64,000 nucleotides of DNA from Neostapfia colusana (taxonomy: Eukaryota > Streptophyta > Magnoliopsida > Poales > Poaceae): positions 28,306,720 through 28,370,719 of the forward strand of contig JASWHV010000008.1 in NCBI GenBank assembly GCA_030760725.1, given 5' to 3'. The notes beneath the pieces are model-generated. The model was not told the origin of the DNA and searched no databases. It saw only the letters and a list, made by a program, of their open reading frames with translations. Position numbers and translations under genes: made by a program. This document shows, one piece after another, positions 12,901-24,260 of the stretch. The stretch's first letter is position 1. Each line of letters opens with the position of its first letter.

Positions 12901-14794
12901 GGTCCTTTGAGCACAGATTAGTGACCTAAAGACGAGAAGGGAGTGAGAATTTGAAGAATTCATACCAGAACATCGCCCGGTGGCCGCCGGCGAAGTTTTC
13001 CCAAATTCTTGCTCAGTGGTTCACGGATTGCCTTGTGGTTTGGGTGGAAGCAGCAGCGACCAGCAGCGCCCCGATGGCCGTCCTTGCTTGGGCATGACAA
13101 TCCACGGAGCGAGCTGTCCGCGTGAACGACAAGCCGCGGTGGAGTTGGGTCACCGTGAAAACGAGCCATGCTAGGGCGAGGGAGGCCGGAATCCGGCTGT
13201 TTTCTTGCCGAGGACGTGAGAGGAGCTCCCTCAGGACCATTTTCATCTTAGTGGAGTGGTTGCGTGGGGTTAGGTTGGTTCCCGGGGATCGACCGATTAA
13301 AGGTGGCAATTTTCCGGTCGGTTGCTCGCGAGGAGGTAAGGACACGGGAGTAGCTCGGTGTCACGAGGGGAATGATCACGCAGAGGGCAGCAGGGCCACG
13401 AGTAGCTCTCCAGCGCTGCTCAAGCAGCTGGGATCTGGCGGCAAACCTCCCCCTCGGTGTCGCCTCATGCTGGCTTCGGCTGTCCGGCGCCTTCGAGCGA
13501 AACAGGGAACCGGTTTGAGTCTGAACAGAGGAAAATATTGCTTAAGTGCTAAGTCTTCCCCTCTCCTCAATGACAATTGGGTCCCACTCATCTCCTTTCC
13601 CTAAATATCCAAATTTTGGCACATTGTAAACTTCAGCTATTAGGGATCCAAATTCAAAGGCCATTTTGCCATTTGACAAGTTGAGCCACAGTTTCAAATT
13701 TGAATTCAGATTTAGAGGAAATTTACAAGTCCCCTTGATATACATATCAAAGCACCTCCAAATTTTCTCAAAGTTTGTCTCCCTCATAATTTGGACCTGA
13801 GGAATTCAAATATGCCATCTGATCCTTAAGTTGGCCATTGCAAATACAAATTTTCAAACAACAGTTTGAATCTCCTTTTTGGAAAGGGCCTTCTTTGCCT
13901 TGAAGTAGACCATTTAATTCAAACTGAAATTTAAGTCCTCTTTGGTGATGACCCATCTGAATTTGGGTGAAACACTTTGGTTTGCTCCTAGCCCATGCTT
14001 GATCAATCTTGGTCCCAAGCTGAACCGCACAAGTTCAATTTGACCATGCCCCTCAAATTTGAATTTGAAGGTGATCTCAAACAATCTTTGAACAAATGGT
14101 ATATGAGCTCAAACACTCTCCAATTTGGAACATAAGCTCTTTAATACCTGAGGACTGCAATGGCCATCTCATATATATGGTTTTGGGCCATCAGACCATG
14201 AATGCTTTGCAAGGGTTCAAAAATGGGGTTTAAACTTCCCTCCCCTCTACTCATAGGGAATGTACATATGAGTTAGATTTTTGGGAGTGAAATCCTTCCC
14301 CGGGTTAACATGTGTTCAACAGGAGTTAAAGAATATTTTTGCTCTTCCCACATGTCCATGTTTGAGTTTATCATTTTATGTGACATAACTCAAATCATTC
14401 CCTTGTCCTAACATGTTTGAATTCAGCACGAACTCAACATGATCATAGTCCATTCCCTTTTGGCTCACCCTCAAATCAGAAAGTTGCCACCACATTGTCC
14501 TCAATTCAAATGTATGAGGCTCCAGGTGTATACAAAAGTTTGGCGTCAAATTGAGCTGAGCCTTTGGGTCTAAAGACCTTATCTTTATTCTTTCTCATCC
14601 ACATGTATGATTACACATGAGTGTATCTTCACCTTGGTCCAACACATTCAAAGGCATGCTTGAACCCATGTGGTTGCACCTCATGTATACCATCCCATCT
14701 AAGAAAGTTTTTGTAAGTCCCATTTTTCGTGAACATAAACACAATGATGTTCAATCATCCGTTCCTTTGCATTCACGTTTTTGGGACTTTTACA
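9921..14794 (-). repeat. Element B 5' LTR
   Basis: Copy of 2643-7518, 4874 bp; the visible differences are scattered single bases, many of them C/T or G/A, plus a few short indels. It ends in TTTTACA at 14794, next to A's LTR. It should carry the element's promoter, but I found no convincing TATA box. Confidence 0.92.
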
Positions 14795-14840
14795 TAAACC
14801 CCGGGTTAGCAGTGAATTTCGAGCCTTCCGATCGGAAATC

Positions 14841-14933
14841 ATGGCGCGGGCACTCGGGCGCGCGGTGAACCCCCACTTGCCGTCGTTTCCGAGCAAGTCC
14901 GAGGCCTGGCCGAGCGAGCCTGACCTCCACTGA
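14841..14933 (+). other. Short conserved frame (MAG-type) in the A LTR
   Basis: Thirty codons from ATGGCG to TGA. The opening residues (M-A, then LG.AVNPHLP) parallel the frame at the equivalent LTR position in B (5458-5535 minus, MAGTLGCTVNPHLPPF) and, more distantly, in D (31450-31533 minus, MAGTIGHTVPTDLPP). Element B inserted 46 bases upstream. It may be an upstream ORF or the first exon of a leader; function unknown. Confidence 0.35.
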
Positions 14934-16224
14934 TGCTCTAGAGTGGATCCTCTGAACCTTTGGCGGGCTAGGGTGCTCGGGCCACGGTACCGAAGCGTCA
15001 CCGAGGGGTGCGCGCGTCGCCGACCTAGTTCTGAGCGTCGTTAGCTTGTGCTGACCCCTTAGATGAGTTGCTCGTAGCTGGAAACCCCCAGGCGGTAAGT
15101 ACCGAGCCGGGAGGCGGCTGGGAAGCCAACTCCGGCGAGCTCCGACGAGTCTCTGGCGAGGGGGCAGCGCGGGAAAGGCAAACGGCCCGAGGAGGAAGAA
15201 GGTAGGGCGGGCCCCGCATGTCAGTGACAAATTTTTAAACTGTTGATCCGCTGTGGCCCCCGGGATCCAGTGTGACAACACGGAGAACAGTCCTGTGGTC
15301 CCGTGTGCTGTAGCCGAGGTGGTGACACGTGGGGTCCGGGCCCGCTGTCAGGGATTTGAACTTTTCCGGTTAATTCGAATTCCAGAATTTCCCCAAACTT
15401 TAGAACCTCATAACTTTTGCTAGAAAGCTCCAAATTCAGTGATTCAAATTGGGTTGTATTCATCTTGCATAGCTCTATCCAAATATGCAACCCAATTTGT
15501 ATGAAACCCATTATTTAATTCTCGAAAATTCGTTAAAGCTTTTCAGAAAAAGAATTTTAGAGGGAGTTTGGTTCATCTAAAAATCTCAAATTTTGCCAGA
15601 ATATTATTTAGGATGTTAGTAAAACCCTGTAAAAGTTTCAGACCATTTGGAGTTGATTTGATCAGGGCAATTCAAATTTGAAGGTGCTGTGTTAATTTGA
15701 ATACAGAAACATTTTCAGAGAATTTCCAAAACTTGGAAATTCAGTTCTGGACAAACCTTAGCTCCAAAAATGCTAGGAAAATTCTTGCAAACTCTATGAG
15801 CTATAATTGAAATTGTAGTTCACTAAGTTGGGCATGAACAGGGGTGTTACCTCAGAATTAATTCTTCTTTGCTTATTTGCTAAGAGAATTATTCTGAACA
15901 AACCACTCAATGAAAAGTGCTAAATTTTGATCCAGAGAGTTGTCTTGTGACAAGGAACTCACACAAAAATTCTCAGCTCCATTGAAGCTGTGGATCACCC
16001 CTGTTCTGTGGAACCACTTGAGGGATTAATATGGAAGAGGGGGAAAACCACTTAGCACTTAATCTTGTGCTTAGGTCCAAACCCAAACCACTAGCCCCAG
16101 TTTCATTTTAAATTCTTGAACAGAGTTCCGGTTGTTAAAAACTTGTTATTAGAACTAATAGCAGAAGCATTACAATAAACTTATGTGCATATCCATTAAC
16201 ATGTAGTATTTTATTAACGTGTAG

Positions 16225-17426
16225 TCGCTGAAGGCGAGGAGGCTCCGGAAGTGCTCGATTTCCTCCTTCCGGAAGAAGAACTAACCCCTGACCAGCAGCA
16301 ACAAGGCAATCCCCAGTTTGCATTAACCCTTTTATAAGTTTTGCTTTGTTTACATGTGTCGTATGAAGTATGAATGTGCATTAGGTATAGGATGAATGAA
16401 ACCTCACTTGCATAACCAAAAGTTCCTAAAAGAGTGAGGGTAGTGCCTAAGACCTCGAGTAGACAGGCTATTCTTAATGAGTCATAGGACTTCGGTACAA
16501 GTCGAGTAGTTGGAATCTACCCGCGAGATAGGCTTGGGACACACGGGTTCGGTTGAGTGATGTGAGATCACTTTAGTAATGAAAATGAGACTAGGCAGGG
16601 GCTAGGGCGCAGCAAGAGGAAGTCTTGTGTGCGCAGCCCTGCCCGTGTCGATTGAGGACCGATCCGTGTGCGGCCCTGCTGAACAAGTATTGAACGTACC
16701 GAAGCCATATCGGATATATGGGCCCCGATAAACTGATGTAGCCTAAACCTCCGGGCGTCGAGGCATATGCACCGATTTATAGGTGTAGGCTGAGGGCAGC
16801 AAGGTGGAAATCTGCCAACGGGCATAGAGAGATGCTCCGTGTGGGGAACCTCCTGCTGTTTCGGTGTGACTGGTTCGACGTCTGGGCTGTTGGGTGAAAG
16901 GTTGTCCCGTACGACATCGAGTGAGCGTGCTGTGCAGCTCCACGGGTGGGCGTACGTGACGTGCTCTTTGGGTTTCCCTGCAGGTGTATATCAAGTCGAT
17001 TCGCCGTCCCTCGCGGTGACGAGTACCGCTTGTTCACTGCGTCATAACATAGATAATTTATGGAATGTTATGCTTCAATATTGCTGTTATGATATAATTG
17101 TATTTCTACATGTGTGCCACCAAATATTGCTTACCAAATTTCAGATTTCTGAACTGTTAACTTGTTGCTAAAAAGATGAATTAAGGATGAACTGTTAGGC
17201 GTGTCCATTTGCTGCAATGTTACTATCCTATGTTCATTGTACACCTCATGTAGAGTTTTATGCCTAGGTGAGTCGGTTAAGTCTTGTTGAGCCATCGTGC
17301 TCACGGTTGCTGCTTAAGTGTTTTTCAGGTGAGGAGCCACCCAAGGACTCGGAGTACGAGTCCACCGGCAAGGGTTACCCTCCGTCGGGGACCACGGCTG
17401 AGTGGGAGCCGTACACGCCGCGCTGA
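16225..17426 (+). other. LTR split ORF in A 5' LTR (segments 16225-16305 and 17329-17426)
   Basis: The first segment (81 bases) follows AACGTGTAG and ends ACAAG before GCAAT (GCAAG in the 3' LTR copy). It reads AEGEEAPEVLDF, then an acidic stretch ending in four glutamines. The second segment (98 bases) follows TGTTTTTCAG and reads GEEPPKDSEYE through AEWEPYTPR to a stop. Removing the 1023 bases between keeps frame: the first ends on codon position 1 and the second supplies positions 2-3. The layout and phase are the same in G, D, C and F. I could not identify a start exon. Splicing and translation are inferred, not shown. Confidence 0.45.
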
Positions 17427-17686
17427 GCTGAGGAGTGCAGCCAGTGTTGGTTGCCCTATGGCTGGGCAGCCGACTTTTGCTAGATAGGCGGGCGTGGGTT
17501 GTATAGTTTAGACTTTCGCTGTGTAATATAAACAATAGTTTGTAACTGAAGTTTGTACCTGTTTGTACAGTTCAGTTGTTTTTCCATGTAATATATTGTG
17601 TCCTTATGACGTGTGCTATTGGGTGTCACATCGTGCGGCACCACCCTCTGCGATCCTGGATGAGCGGATTCCGGTCCGGCACAGCC

Positions 17687-17698
17687 TGGTATCAGAGC
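17687..17698 (+). other. Element A primer-binding site
   Basis: TGGTATCAGAGC, matching the 3' end of initiator Met-tRNA, three bases after the 5' LTR end. It sets the minus-strand DNA start and fixes the orientation of A. Confidence 0.95.
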
Positions 17699-19666
17699 TG
17701 CATTGGGGATAGCACAGTACTTAAGGGCTGTATTACGGGAAAAAATTAGGTTACGGTGAGGATTCGGTAGTTGCCCAAGTAAGGACTATATTAGCATAGT
17801 TACTTAAAGTGGCAAAGACTAACCTATGTGTTATAATTCTGAATTTTAATTATGTAACGACGCACCTACGCTTTGGTAAGAATGGTAAGGAACGCCACCA
17901 AAAGCGGTTCAATTTCGGTTAGCTCCCCTGAAGAGGAACGTGGTTCAGTGATTTGTCTCACAGCTTGGTGTGAGATGTCAATATGAAACTCTTGGACTCT
18001 TCATGTTCCTGAGTTCATATGAAACTCTGATCCCTAGCGTGCATTAGGCAAGTAAGTGGAGACCCCATCACGTGGTCAGTAACGCGAGAGTGTGTTCGTC
18101 TGGAAATAGCCTAGGAGGACATACGCAGCACTTGCCATCGGCGTGCCCTGCAGGGCATTAGGTGGTATCTGTTGGGTTGATAACATTCCCAACCATGACG
18201 ACCCGTTCATGACATACTCGGGTTCCCTGTCGTGTGGTGTTGAAACACGATCACGTACCTTGAGACGTGACCTAACTCGAGGACGGCCGTATGGCAATGA
18301 TACGGGCGTTTGTATTTACTTTCAAATATGGATCTGCCTGAAATGGAAATAACCCTTGAGTGCATCACTATTGTGTGGTCTTCTGCAGGTACTAACCACG
18401 TATGTATCCGTGTAGTAAACATGTGTGAGAGATCGTTTAGTGCCACACTTGAGACGTATATGCCGGTATAATCCGGTTAGGATTTTCTTTTGTGAGGAAC
18501 GTAGTACCGAGATATCATAGGAATATGCATGAAAAATCATGATAACAAGGAATTAAAATCACTAGGTTCAACATTTAGGACCCTGGTTGAGTAGAAAAAA
18601 TTGGAGGGTGATGAGGGTAGTTCCAAAAGACTGAAAAAAACAGAGTGCTCTGTTTTGGACAGCAAGTTTGCTGATCTTCAACAGGGCATAACTCACAGGT
18701 CTTTTAGCCCAGGGAGGTGTGGTACATAGTTCTGGAAAGGTATGTGAGTACTCTACAACTTTGTTGTAGACTTCCAGAGCTGACACACACCTTAGGATGG
18801 CTTAAATCCCAGAGGAATGTAAACTGTCCAGAATCAGGACAGAGTTAAACACTCTCGGGACTGTTCTGTTTTTTAAACATAACTCCCAGTAGAAACATCA
18901 AAAATTGTCATATGATACATCTTTAGAAAGGGTAGAAGATGTGTTACATCTTTGCAATTCAAAGTTTCTGAAATTTCAGCACAGATTTCAGTGGAAACCA
19001 GAGTTGAAAACAGCAACTTCCCAAGGGAGGTGCTGTTAAAATTCTTCCAGAAATTCTGTGACTTTGAATTACCATAACTTTGTAACCAGAGCTGATCTGA
19101 GGCCAAATGAGTACTCGTTGGAAAGATACTGAAGTTAACTTTAAATTTGGTATTCAGATTGAGTCATGAAACTACCCAGAACCAGATCAAAACCTGGAAT
19201 ATGTAGAAACTGGTCATTCTGACAGAGGTATGACAGTTGAACTTATTGGAGAGATTGTTGTACCCTAAGGAGGGGTTTAAGTACTTCCAATGGGTAGAAC
19301 ATACTCATGAGAGTTTATCTTCAACTAGTGAAAGATTTGAGTATAGGTATCACTCAAGTTCTTTTACTACAGACCATGTTTGTGTCGTATTGAAGATAAA
19401 GGGGTAGTATACGTGATGACAAAGCGATAGTAACGTCTCGTGGTGACCAAACCTAGTTGTGGTGAGCTTCCAAAGAGGAGGTTCATCAAGTTGGATAAAA
19501 CTAGCTTGTATTTGGTCTGGTAATGGTGTAGCTTGTGCAAAGTTATTACATTATCTACATACGAGATGTATCGCATGTTTTTATTGTCATTATGTTTTTA
19601 CGCCTATTGTTATTGGACTGCATTCAATATGTTGCGGGACTGATGTTTATTGTCGTATGGTTGCAG
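17699..19666 (+). other. Element A untranslated leader
   Basis: A leader of about 1.97 kb between PBS and gag, parallel to that of G. It carries the palindrome at 18144-18157 and several AT-rich blocks. The final bases, GTCGTATGGTTGCAG, form an acceptor-like site directly against the gag ATG at 19667. A frame upstream of that ATG is open from 19535, but the G homologue and the acceptor favour the 19667 start. Confidence 0.75.
18144..18157. promoter_or_regulatory. Leader palindrome (element A)
   Basis: TGCCCTGCAGGGCA, about 445 bases from the PBS, identical to the copies in B and G. Confidence 0.4.
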
Positions 19667-20347
19667 ATGGTTCGCACTAGGACCACGCACGAGGTGGGTG
19701 GCTCTAACCAGCAGGGAGGCGATGACTCCCAGCCACCGGCCTACGACAGCACCCCGCAGCAGCAGCAGCCACCGCCGCCTCCGCTTACTCTAGCGGATGT
19801 GATAGCGGCACTGGTGGGGGGTCGTGAGGAGCAGACTGACCTGCTCCGCACGATCGTGCATAATACGTCCCAGGCGGGGGGGCGTCAAGACAGAGGGCCC
19901 CGTGAGCCCCATGAGGTGTCATACTCGGACTTCATGAGTACGCATCCTCCAGTGTTCACAGAAGTTGAAGAACCACTGGAGGCCAACAACTGGCTGCGGA
20001 CCATCGAGTCCAAGTTCGGGCTGCTCCAATGTATGGAGCGGCAGAAGACCCTGTTCGCAGCGCAGAAACTTCACGGTGCTGCTGGTGCATGGTGGGCGAA
20101 CTATGTCGCCTCACGTCCGGCTGGCCATACCGTGGAGTGGGAAGAGTTCTGGGAGGCGTTCCGCGCCTATAATATCCCTCCCGGGATAATGAAGAGAAAG
20201 TTCCAAGAATTTTTGGAACTGAAGCAGGGCGGGAGGAGTGCCCATGACTACTCCCGTGCCTTCAACCATATGGCGCAATATGCATAAGACTACATCTCCA
20301 CCGAAGAGAAGAAGCGGGAACATTTCTATCGGGGGTTACACCCCGAG
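19667..20347 (+). pseudogene. gag: Element A gag, N-terminal and capsid part
   Basis: Encodes the structural polyprotein that forms the cytoplasmic particle. It starts MVRTRTTHEVGG, has a glutamine/proline-rich stretch at residues 25-45, then the conserved plant gypsy gag core with NNWLRTIESKF, AAGAWWANY and WEEFWEAFRAYNIPPG, which corresponds to the retrotransposon gag family. An in-frame TAA at 20285-20287 (after HMAQYA) interrupts it; the frame then continues without a shift into the next segment. The ATG lies exactly after a TTGCAG acceptor-like site. The G copy of this region has the same domain order. Confidence 0.9.
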
Positions 20348-21300
20348 ATGAAGACACATCTCGTTCAGTGGAATCGCGGCACCTTCAATGACCTAGTCAA
20401 TACCGCGATCATGCAAGGGGATGCTCAGCGGGAGTTGGCAGCTGAGCAGCGGAAGCGCAGCGCTCCACCCAGTGGTGGGAGTGGCGCTCCCCAGAAGTAC
20501 CGCATGGTGTATCGGACACCATCCGGACAGCAGTGGCATCCACCGGCGCGACCTCAGCGGTTCGGGGGACGTTCGTTTCAGTCACCTCCGTTCCGTCCGC
20601 CGATGCCACCACCAAGACAGAAGCAGCAGCAGCAGACGGCACCCCGGGCGTTTCCACCGCCACAATGCGCCCCGGGTTTCCATCCACCGATCAGCGGGGG
20701 ACCGCCCCGTTTCACTTGCTTCACATGTGGCCAGGCGGGCCACTTCGCGAAGGACTGTCCCCAGGGGCAGCAGAGCAGCGGGCAAGCCCAGTTTCAGGGC
20801 GGTGCTCGAGGCCGACCTCCTGTCAAGAAGGTTGGTCAGCGGACTGGGAGCGTTCGCCACCTCGACAATGAGGACGCCCCAGAGGGAGACAATGTGCTGG
20901 CGGGTACGTTTACTCTCAACGACCAGGCCATCATCATATTGTTTGATTCTGGTGCAACCCACAATTTTATAAGTGCATCATATGTGGTTAAGCATCAGCT
21001 GGAAGCCTTTCCAACCGAGTGTTCTTATATGATCTGCTCACCGGGAGGAAAGATTTCAGCAACGATGATGATTCCGAAAGCACCACTGTGTTTAGGTGGG
21101 AAGATATATCCCACCACTATGATTATCCTTGAGGGGCAGATGATTGATGCAATCTTGGGAATGTCATGGCTAAGCTACCATGGTGCTGTCCTGGAAACTT
21201 TAACACGGACGGTTCACCTCAACTCCCCACTACACCGTCCGCAGTCCCTCTTATTAGAAAATCCAGTCCGGGAGGTTTCAGCGATCAATAATATTGAAGC
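20348..21300 (+). pseudogene. Element A gag C-terminus (CCHC) and aspartic protease
   Basis: Continues gag. A basic, glutamine- and proline-rich linker leads to a zinc knuckle CFTCGQAGHFAKDC (C-X2-C-X4-H-X4-C) that binds RNA, then the retropepsin with LFDSGATHNFIS. The catalytic Asp-Ser-Gly is at about residues 199-201 of this segment. The second conserved protease region, GAILGMSWL-like (DAILGMSWL), is present. The frame is open through this part, so only the neighbouring lesions disable it. The protease would cut the gag-pol precursor. Confidence 0.9.
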
Positions 21301-22090
21301 TCTCAAGTTAGAGGACATCCCCGTAGTCAGGGAGTACCCCGACGTGTTCCCGGATGATCTTCCGGGCATGCCACCGGAGCGGGATGTCGAGTTCAAGATT
21401 GAACTTCCACCCGGGACTACGCCTATATCACGGAGACCATATAAAATGGCTCCGAACGAGCTGGCTGAACTGAAAGAACAGCTCAATGATCTGTTGAGCA
21501 AAGGTTTCATTAGGCCGAGTTCCTCGCCTTGGGGATGCTCGGCGCTGTTCGTAAAGAAGGATGAAACCCTGAGGCTGTGTGTGGATTACCGGCCGCTCAA
21601 CGCCGTCGCCATCAAGAATAAGTACCCACTGCCCCGCATCGACATATTGTTTGATCAACTTGTGGGTGCAAGTGTTTTCTCAAAGATGGACCTTTGCTCT
21701 GGATATCACCAGATAAAGATCCGGGTGGAGGATATCCCGAAGACGGCCTTCTCGATGAGATATGGATGATATGAATATCTCGTCATGTCCTTTGGTCTCA
21801 CAAACGCTCCAGCCCATTTCATGTATCTCATGAACTCGGTGTTTATGCCGGAGCTGGACAAGTTCGTGGTAGGGTTCATCGATGATATCTTGGTTTACTC
21901 CAAGACAGAAGCCGAATATGCTGAACACTTGAGGATCGTTCTTCAATGATTGCGAGACCACAAGCTCTACGCCATGTTCAGCAAATGCGAGTTTTGGATC
22001 AGCCAAGTGCCATTCTTGGGACATATCATCTCAGCTGAAGGCATTGCGATTGACCCGAGCAAAATTGAGCAAGTGCTGAAATGGAAAGCT
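21301..22090 (+). pseudogene. Element A reverse transcriptase
   Basis: Begins with the linker KLEDIPVVREYPDVFPDDLPG and contains the RT landmarks RLCVDYRPLNAV, SKMDLCSGYHQIKI, a FGLTNAPAHFMYLMN block and the catalytic FIDDILVYSK. Stops interrupt it at 21767-21769 and 21947-21949, and a one-base deletion near 22091 shifts the frame after LKWKAP. Compared with G the order and spacing are the same. The enzyme would copy element RNA in the particle; this copy cannot be made whole. Confidence 0.9.
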
Positions 22091-23016
22091 CCACTTCAGT
22101 CCATGAAGTCAGAAGCCTCCTTGGGTTAGCGGGATACTATTGGAGATTCATTCCAAGCTTCTCCAAGCTCGCTAAACCGATGACAGAATTGCTGAAGAAG
22201 GGAACGAAATATGTTTGGAACACGGCGTGTGAAGGAGCATTCCAATCATTGGTGAAGCATCTCACCACAGCCCCGGTTTTAGCTCAGCCGGATACAACAA
22301 AGCCCTTCGACGTGTATTGTGACGCGTCCGGTATTGGGCTCGGCTGCGTGTTAATGCAGGAAGGACGTGTGGTCGCATATGTCTCACGCCAACTTCGGAA
22401 CCATGATCAGCATTATCCCACTCATGATCTTGAGCTTGCTGCAGTGGTTTTGGCGCTCAAAATGTGGAGGCACTATCTCCTGGGGAATCTGGTGCATCTC
22501 TACACCGACCAGAAAAGCTTGAAATACATTTTCACCCAGAAGGAACTGAACATGAGGCAAAGGAGGTGGTTAGAACTGATCAAAGATTATGAAATTGAGA
22601 TTCATTACCACCCCGGCAAGGCAAATGTGGTTGCCGACGCGCTGAGTCGGAAATCACATGTCCATCACCTCACCATTACACCGGTGGAGGAGGAAGAGCC
22701 AAGTTTATACTTGGTTCCTTATGGATCACTTTACAACCATGCCCTCATCCCTACTATTAGGGAGAACATCATTGCAGCTCAGAAGACTGATAAAGGCATG
22801 GCACATCTCCGGAGATGGATAGACAATGGGGAGATCAAATGTTTCCGGAAGAATGATGAGGGGACGCTATGGTTCAATGACCGCATAGTCGTACCCCGGG
22901 ATATGGAACTGAGGAGAAAGATCCTCGATGAAGCTCACTTGTCTAAATACTCCATTCATCCGGGCAGCAACAAAATGAACCAATATTTGAAAAAGAAATT
23001 TGGTGGACACAGATGA
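22081..23016 (+). pseudogene. Element A RNase H and start of integrase
   Basis: The frame after the shift carries the RT connection GLAGYYWRFIPSFSKLAKP, then RNase H with VYCDASGIGLG, DLELAAVVLA, YTDQKSLKY and VADALSRK, so all four acidic residues expected of RNase H appear to be kept. It continues into the integrase N-terminal zinc-binding part (HLSKYSIHPGSNKM). It ends in FGGHR and a stop because one base is missing before the WWT motif, near 23005. RNase H removes RNA from the hybrid during reverse transcription. Confidence 0.88.
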
Positions 23017-24194
23017 AGCGGGAGGTAGCGAAGTACGTATCCGAGTGCGATACGTGTATACGAGTGAAGGCGGATCATATGAGGAAATCAGGGCTGCTGC
23101 AACCCCTGAAGATCCCGGCATGGAAATGGGAAGATGTGAGCATAGATTTCATTGTGGGATTGCCCCTAACTTCCAACAAGCATGACTCCATTTGGGTAAT
23201 CGTCGATCGGTTAACCAAGACGGCTCACTTCATCCCGGTGAATACACGTTACAATGCCGGCAAATATGCGGAGCTGTACATAGCAAAGATTCTGTGCTTA
23301 TACGGGGTACCCAAGACCATCGTCTCGGATCGAGGTGCATTATTTGTATCTCACTTTCGGGAGCAGCTACACGCTGCATTGGGTACCAAGCTGATTAGGA
23401 GCTCCGCCTATCACCCTCAAACAGATGGGCAAACAGAGAGGGTAAACCAAGTATTAGAAGACATGTTGAGAGCATGTGCCATCCACCATGGCAGGAACTG
23501 GGATAATCACCTGCCGTTGGCGGAATTCTCGTACAACAATGGCTATCAGGCGAGTATCAAGATGGCACCCTACGAAGCTCTCTACGGTCGCAAATGCCGC
23601 ACCCCATTAAACTGGTGCAAGTCCAGTGAAAGGGTCACATTCGGGGTTGATGTGGTGAACGACGCCGAAGAGCGCGTTCGGACGATTCAAGCTAATTTGA
23701 AGGCCGCTCAATCCCGGCAAAAGAGCTACGCTGATAAGAGGTGTAGGCCGTTGCCCTTTGACGTCGGTGAACACGTGTACCTCCGCGTGTCTCCGATGAA
23801 AGGCGTGCACCGGTTCGGCGTGAAGGGGAAACTCGCTCCCTGTTTCATTGGACCCTACGCTATCACCGAGAAGTGTGGACCAGCAGCGTATAGACCAGAG
23901 CTACCGGCATCCCTTGCTGGTGTCCATGACATTTTCCATGTTTCGCAACTGTGAAAATGTTTAAAGCATACAGCTGCTGTTCCTACCGAAGACATCGGCG
24001 AGCTGAAACCGGATTTGACATATGATGAGTATCCGGTGGCAATTCTTGATGAGAAAGCCCGAACCACGCGTAGCCGAACGTTGTGGTTCCACAAAATACT
24101 CTGGAGCAACCACACCGCTGAAGAAGCGACGTGGGAGAGCGAGGAATTCCTTCGCTCAAATTACCCGGACCTCATGGCGTCTAAACACGGATAA
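23013..24194 (+). pseudogene. Element A integrase core, GPY/F module and chromodomain
   Basis: Starts within the zinc-binding region with ECDTC. The DDE core shows SIDFIVGLPL, KTIVSDRGALFVS and DGQTERVNQVLE. The GPY/F module (FIGPYAITEKCGPAAY) follows. After a TGA at 23952-23954, where G has CAA, the same frame encodes the chromodomain: DEYPVAILDEKARTTRS, then LWFHKILWSNHTAEEATWE, ending LMASKHG at 24194. The chromodomain directs insertion to chromatin marks in chromoviruses and supports the Tekay/Del assignment. Confidence 0.9.
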
Positions 24195-24247
24195 GTCCCT
24201 GTTACATCGCTGTCTCTTCTTTTGTAATCTTGGGACGAGATTCTTTT

Positions 24248-24260
24248 AAGGGGGTAGGGA
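24248..24260 (+). other. Element A polypurine tract
   Basis: AAGGGGGTAGGGA directly before the 3' LTR start TGTAAAAGCC; primes plus-strand DNA. Confidence 0.9.

Larger units (their letters stand above)
2643..14794 (-). mobile_element. Element B: internally deleted long-LTR Ty3/gypsy element
   Basis: A minus-strand element of 12152 bp inserted in the 5' LTR of A. Its two LTRs (4876 and 4874 bp) are almost identical to each other and make up 80% of its length. The interior is only 2402 bp: a PPT next to 7518, short degenerate pieces of integrase/chromodomain and RT, an AT-rich leader of about 1.5 kb, and a PBS next to the 5' LTR. No gag or protease remains, so it cannot encode its own particle. 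High LTR identity with so little coding capacity suggests it moved recently using proteins supplied in trans, possibly by an A/G-type element, whose leader it resembles. Confidence 0.92.
14795..17683 (+). repeat. Element A 5' LTR, second part
   Basis: Continues the LTR interrupted at 2642 and matches 25530-28315. It ends CCGGCACA just before the PBS. Relative to the 3' LTR it holds about 100 extra bases near 15808-15908, deleted in the 3' copy. It contains a conserved short frame starting ATGGCG at 14841, a TGACACGTGG G-box near 15325, and the two-segment split ORF at 16225-17426. Confidence 0.9.

Noticed and set aside
17687..17698. tRNA-like match at primer-binding sites
   Set aside because: Only the 12-base 3' end of initiator Met-tRNA is present; no cloverleaf, so not a tRNA gene.
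20421..20972. 183-codon and 112-codon frames overlapping gag of A
   Set aside because: Shadow frames of the gag linker, knuckle and protease, which read properly in the main frame.
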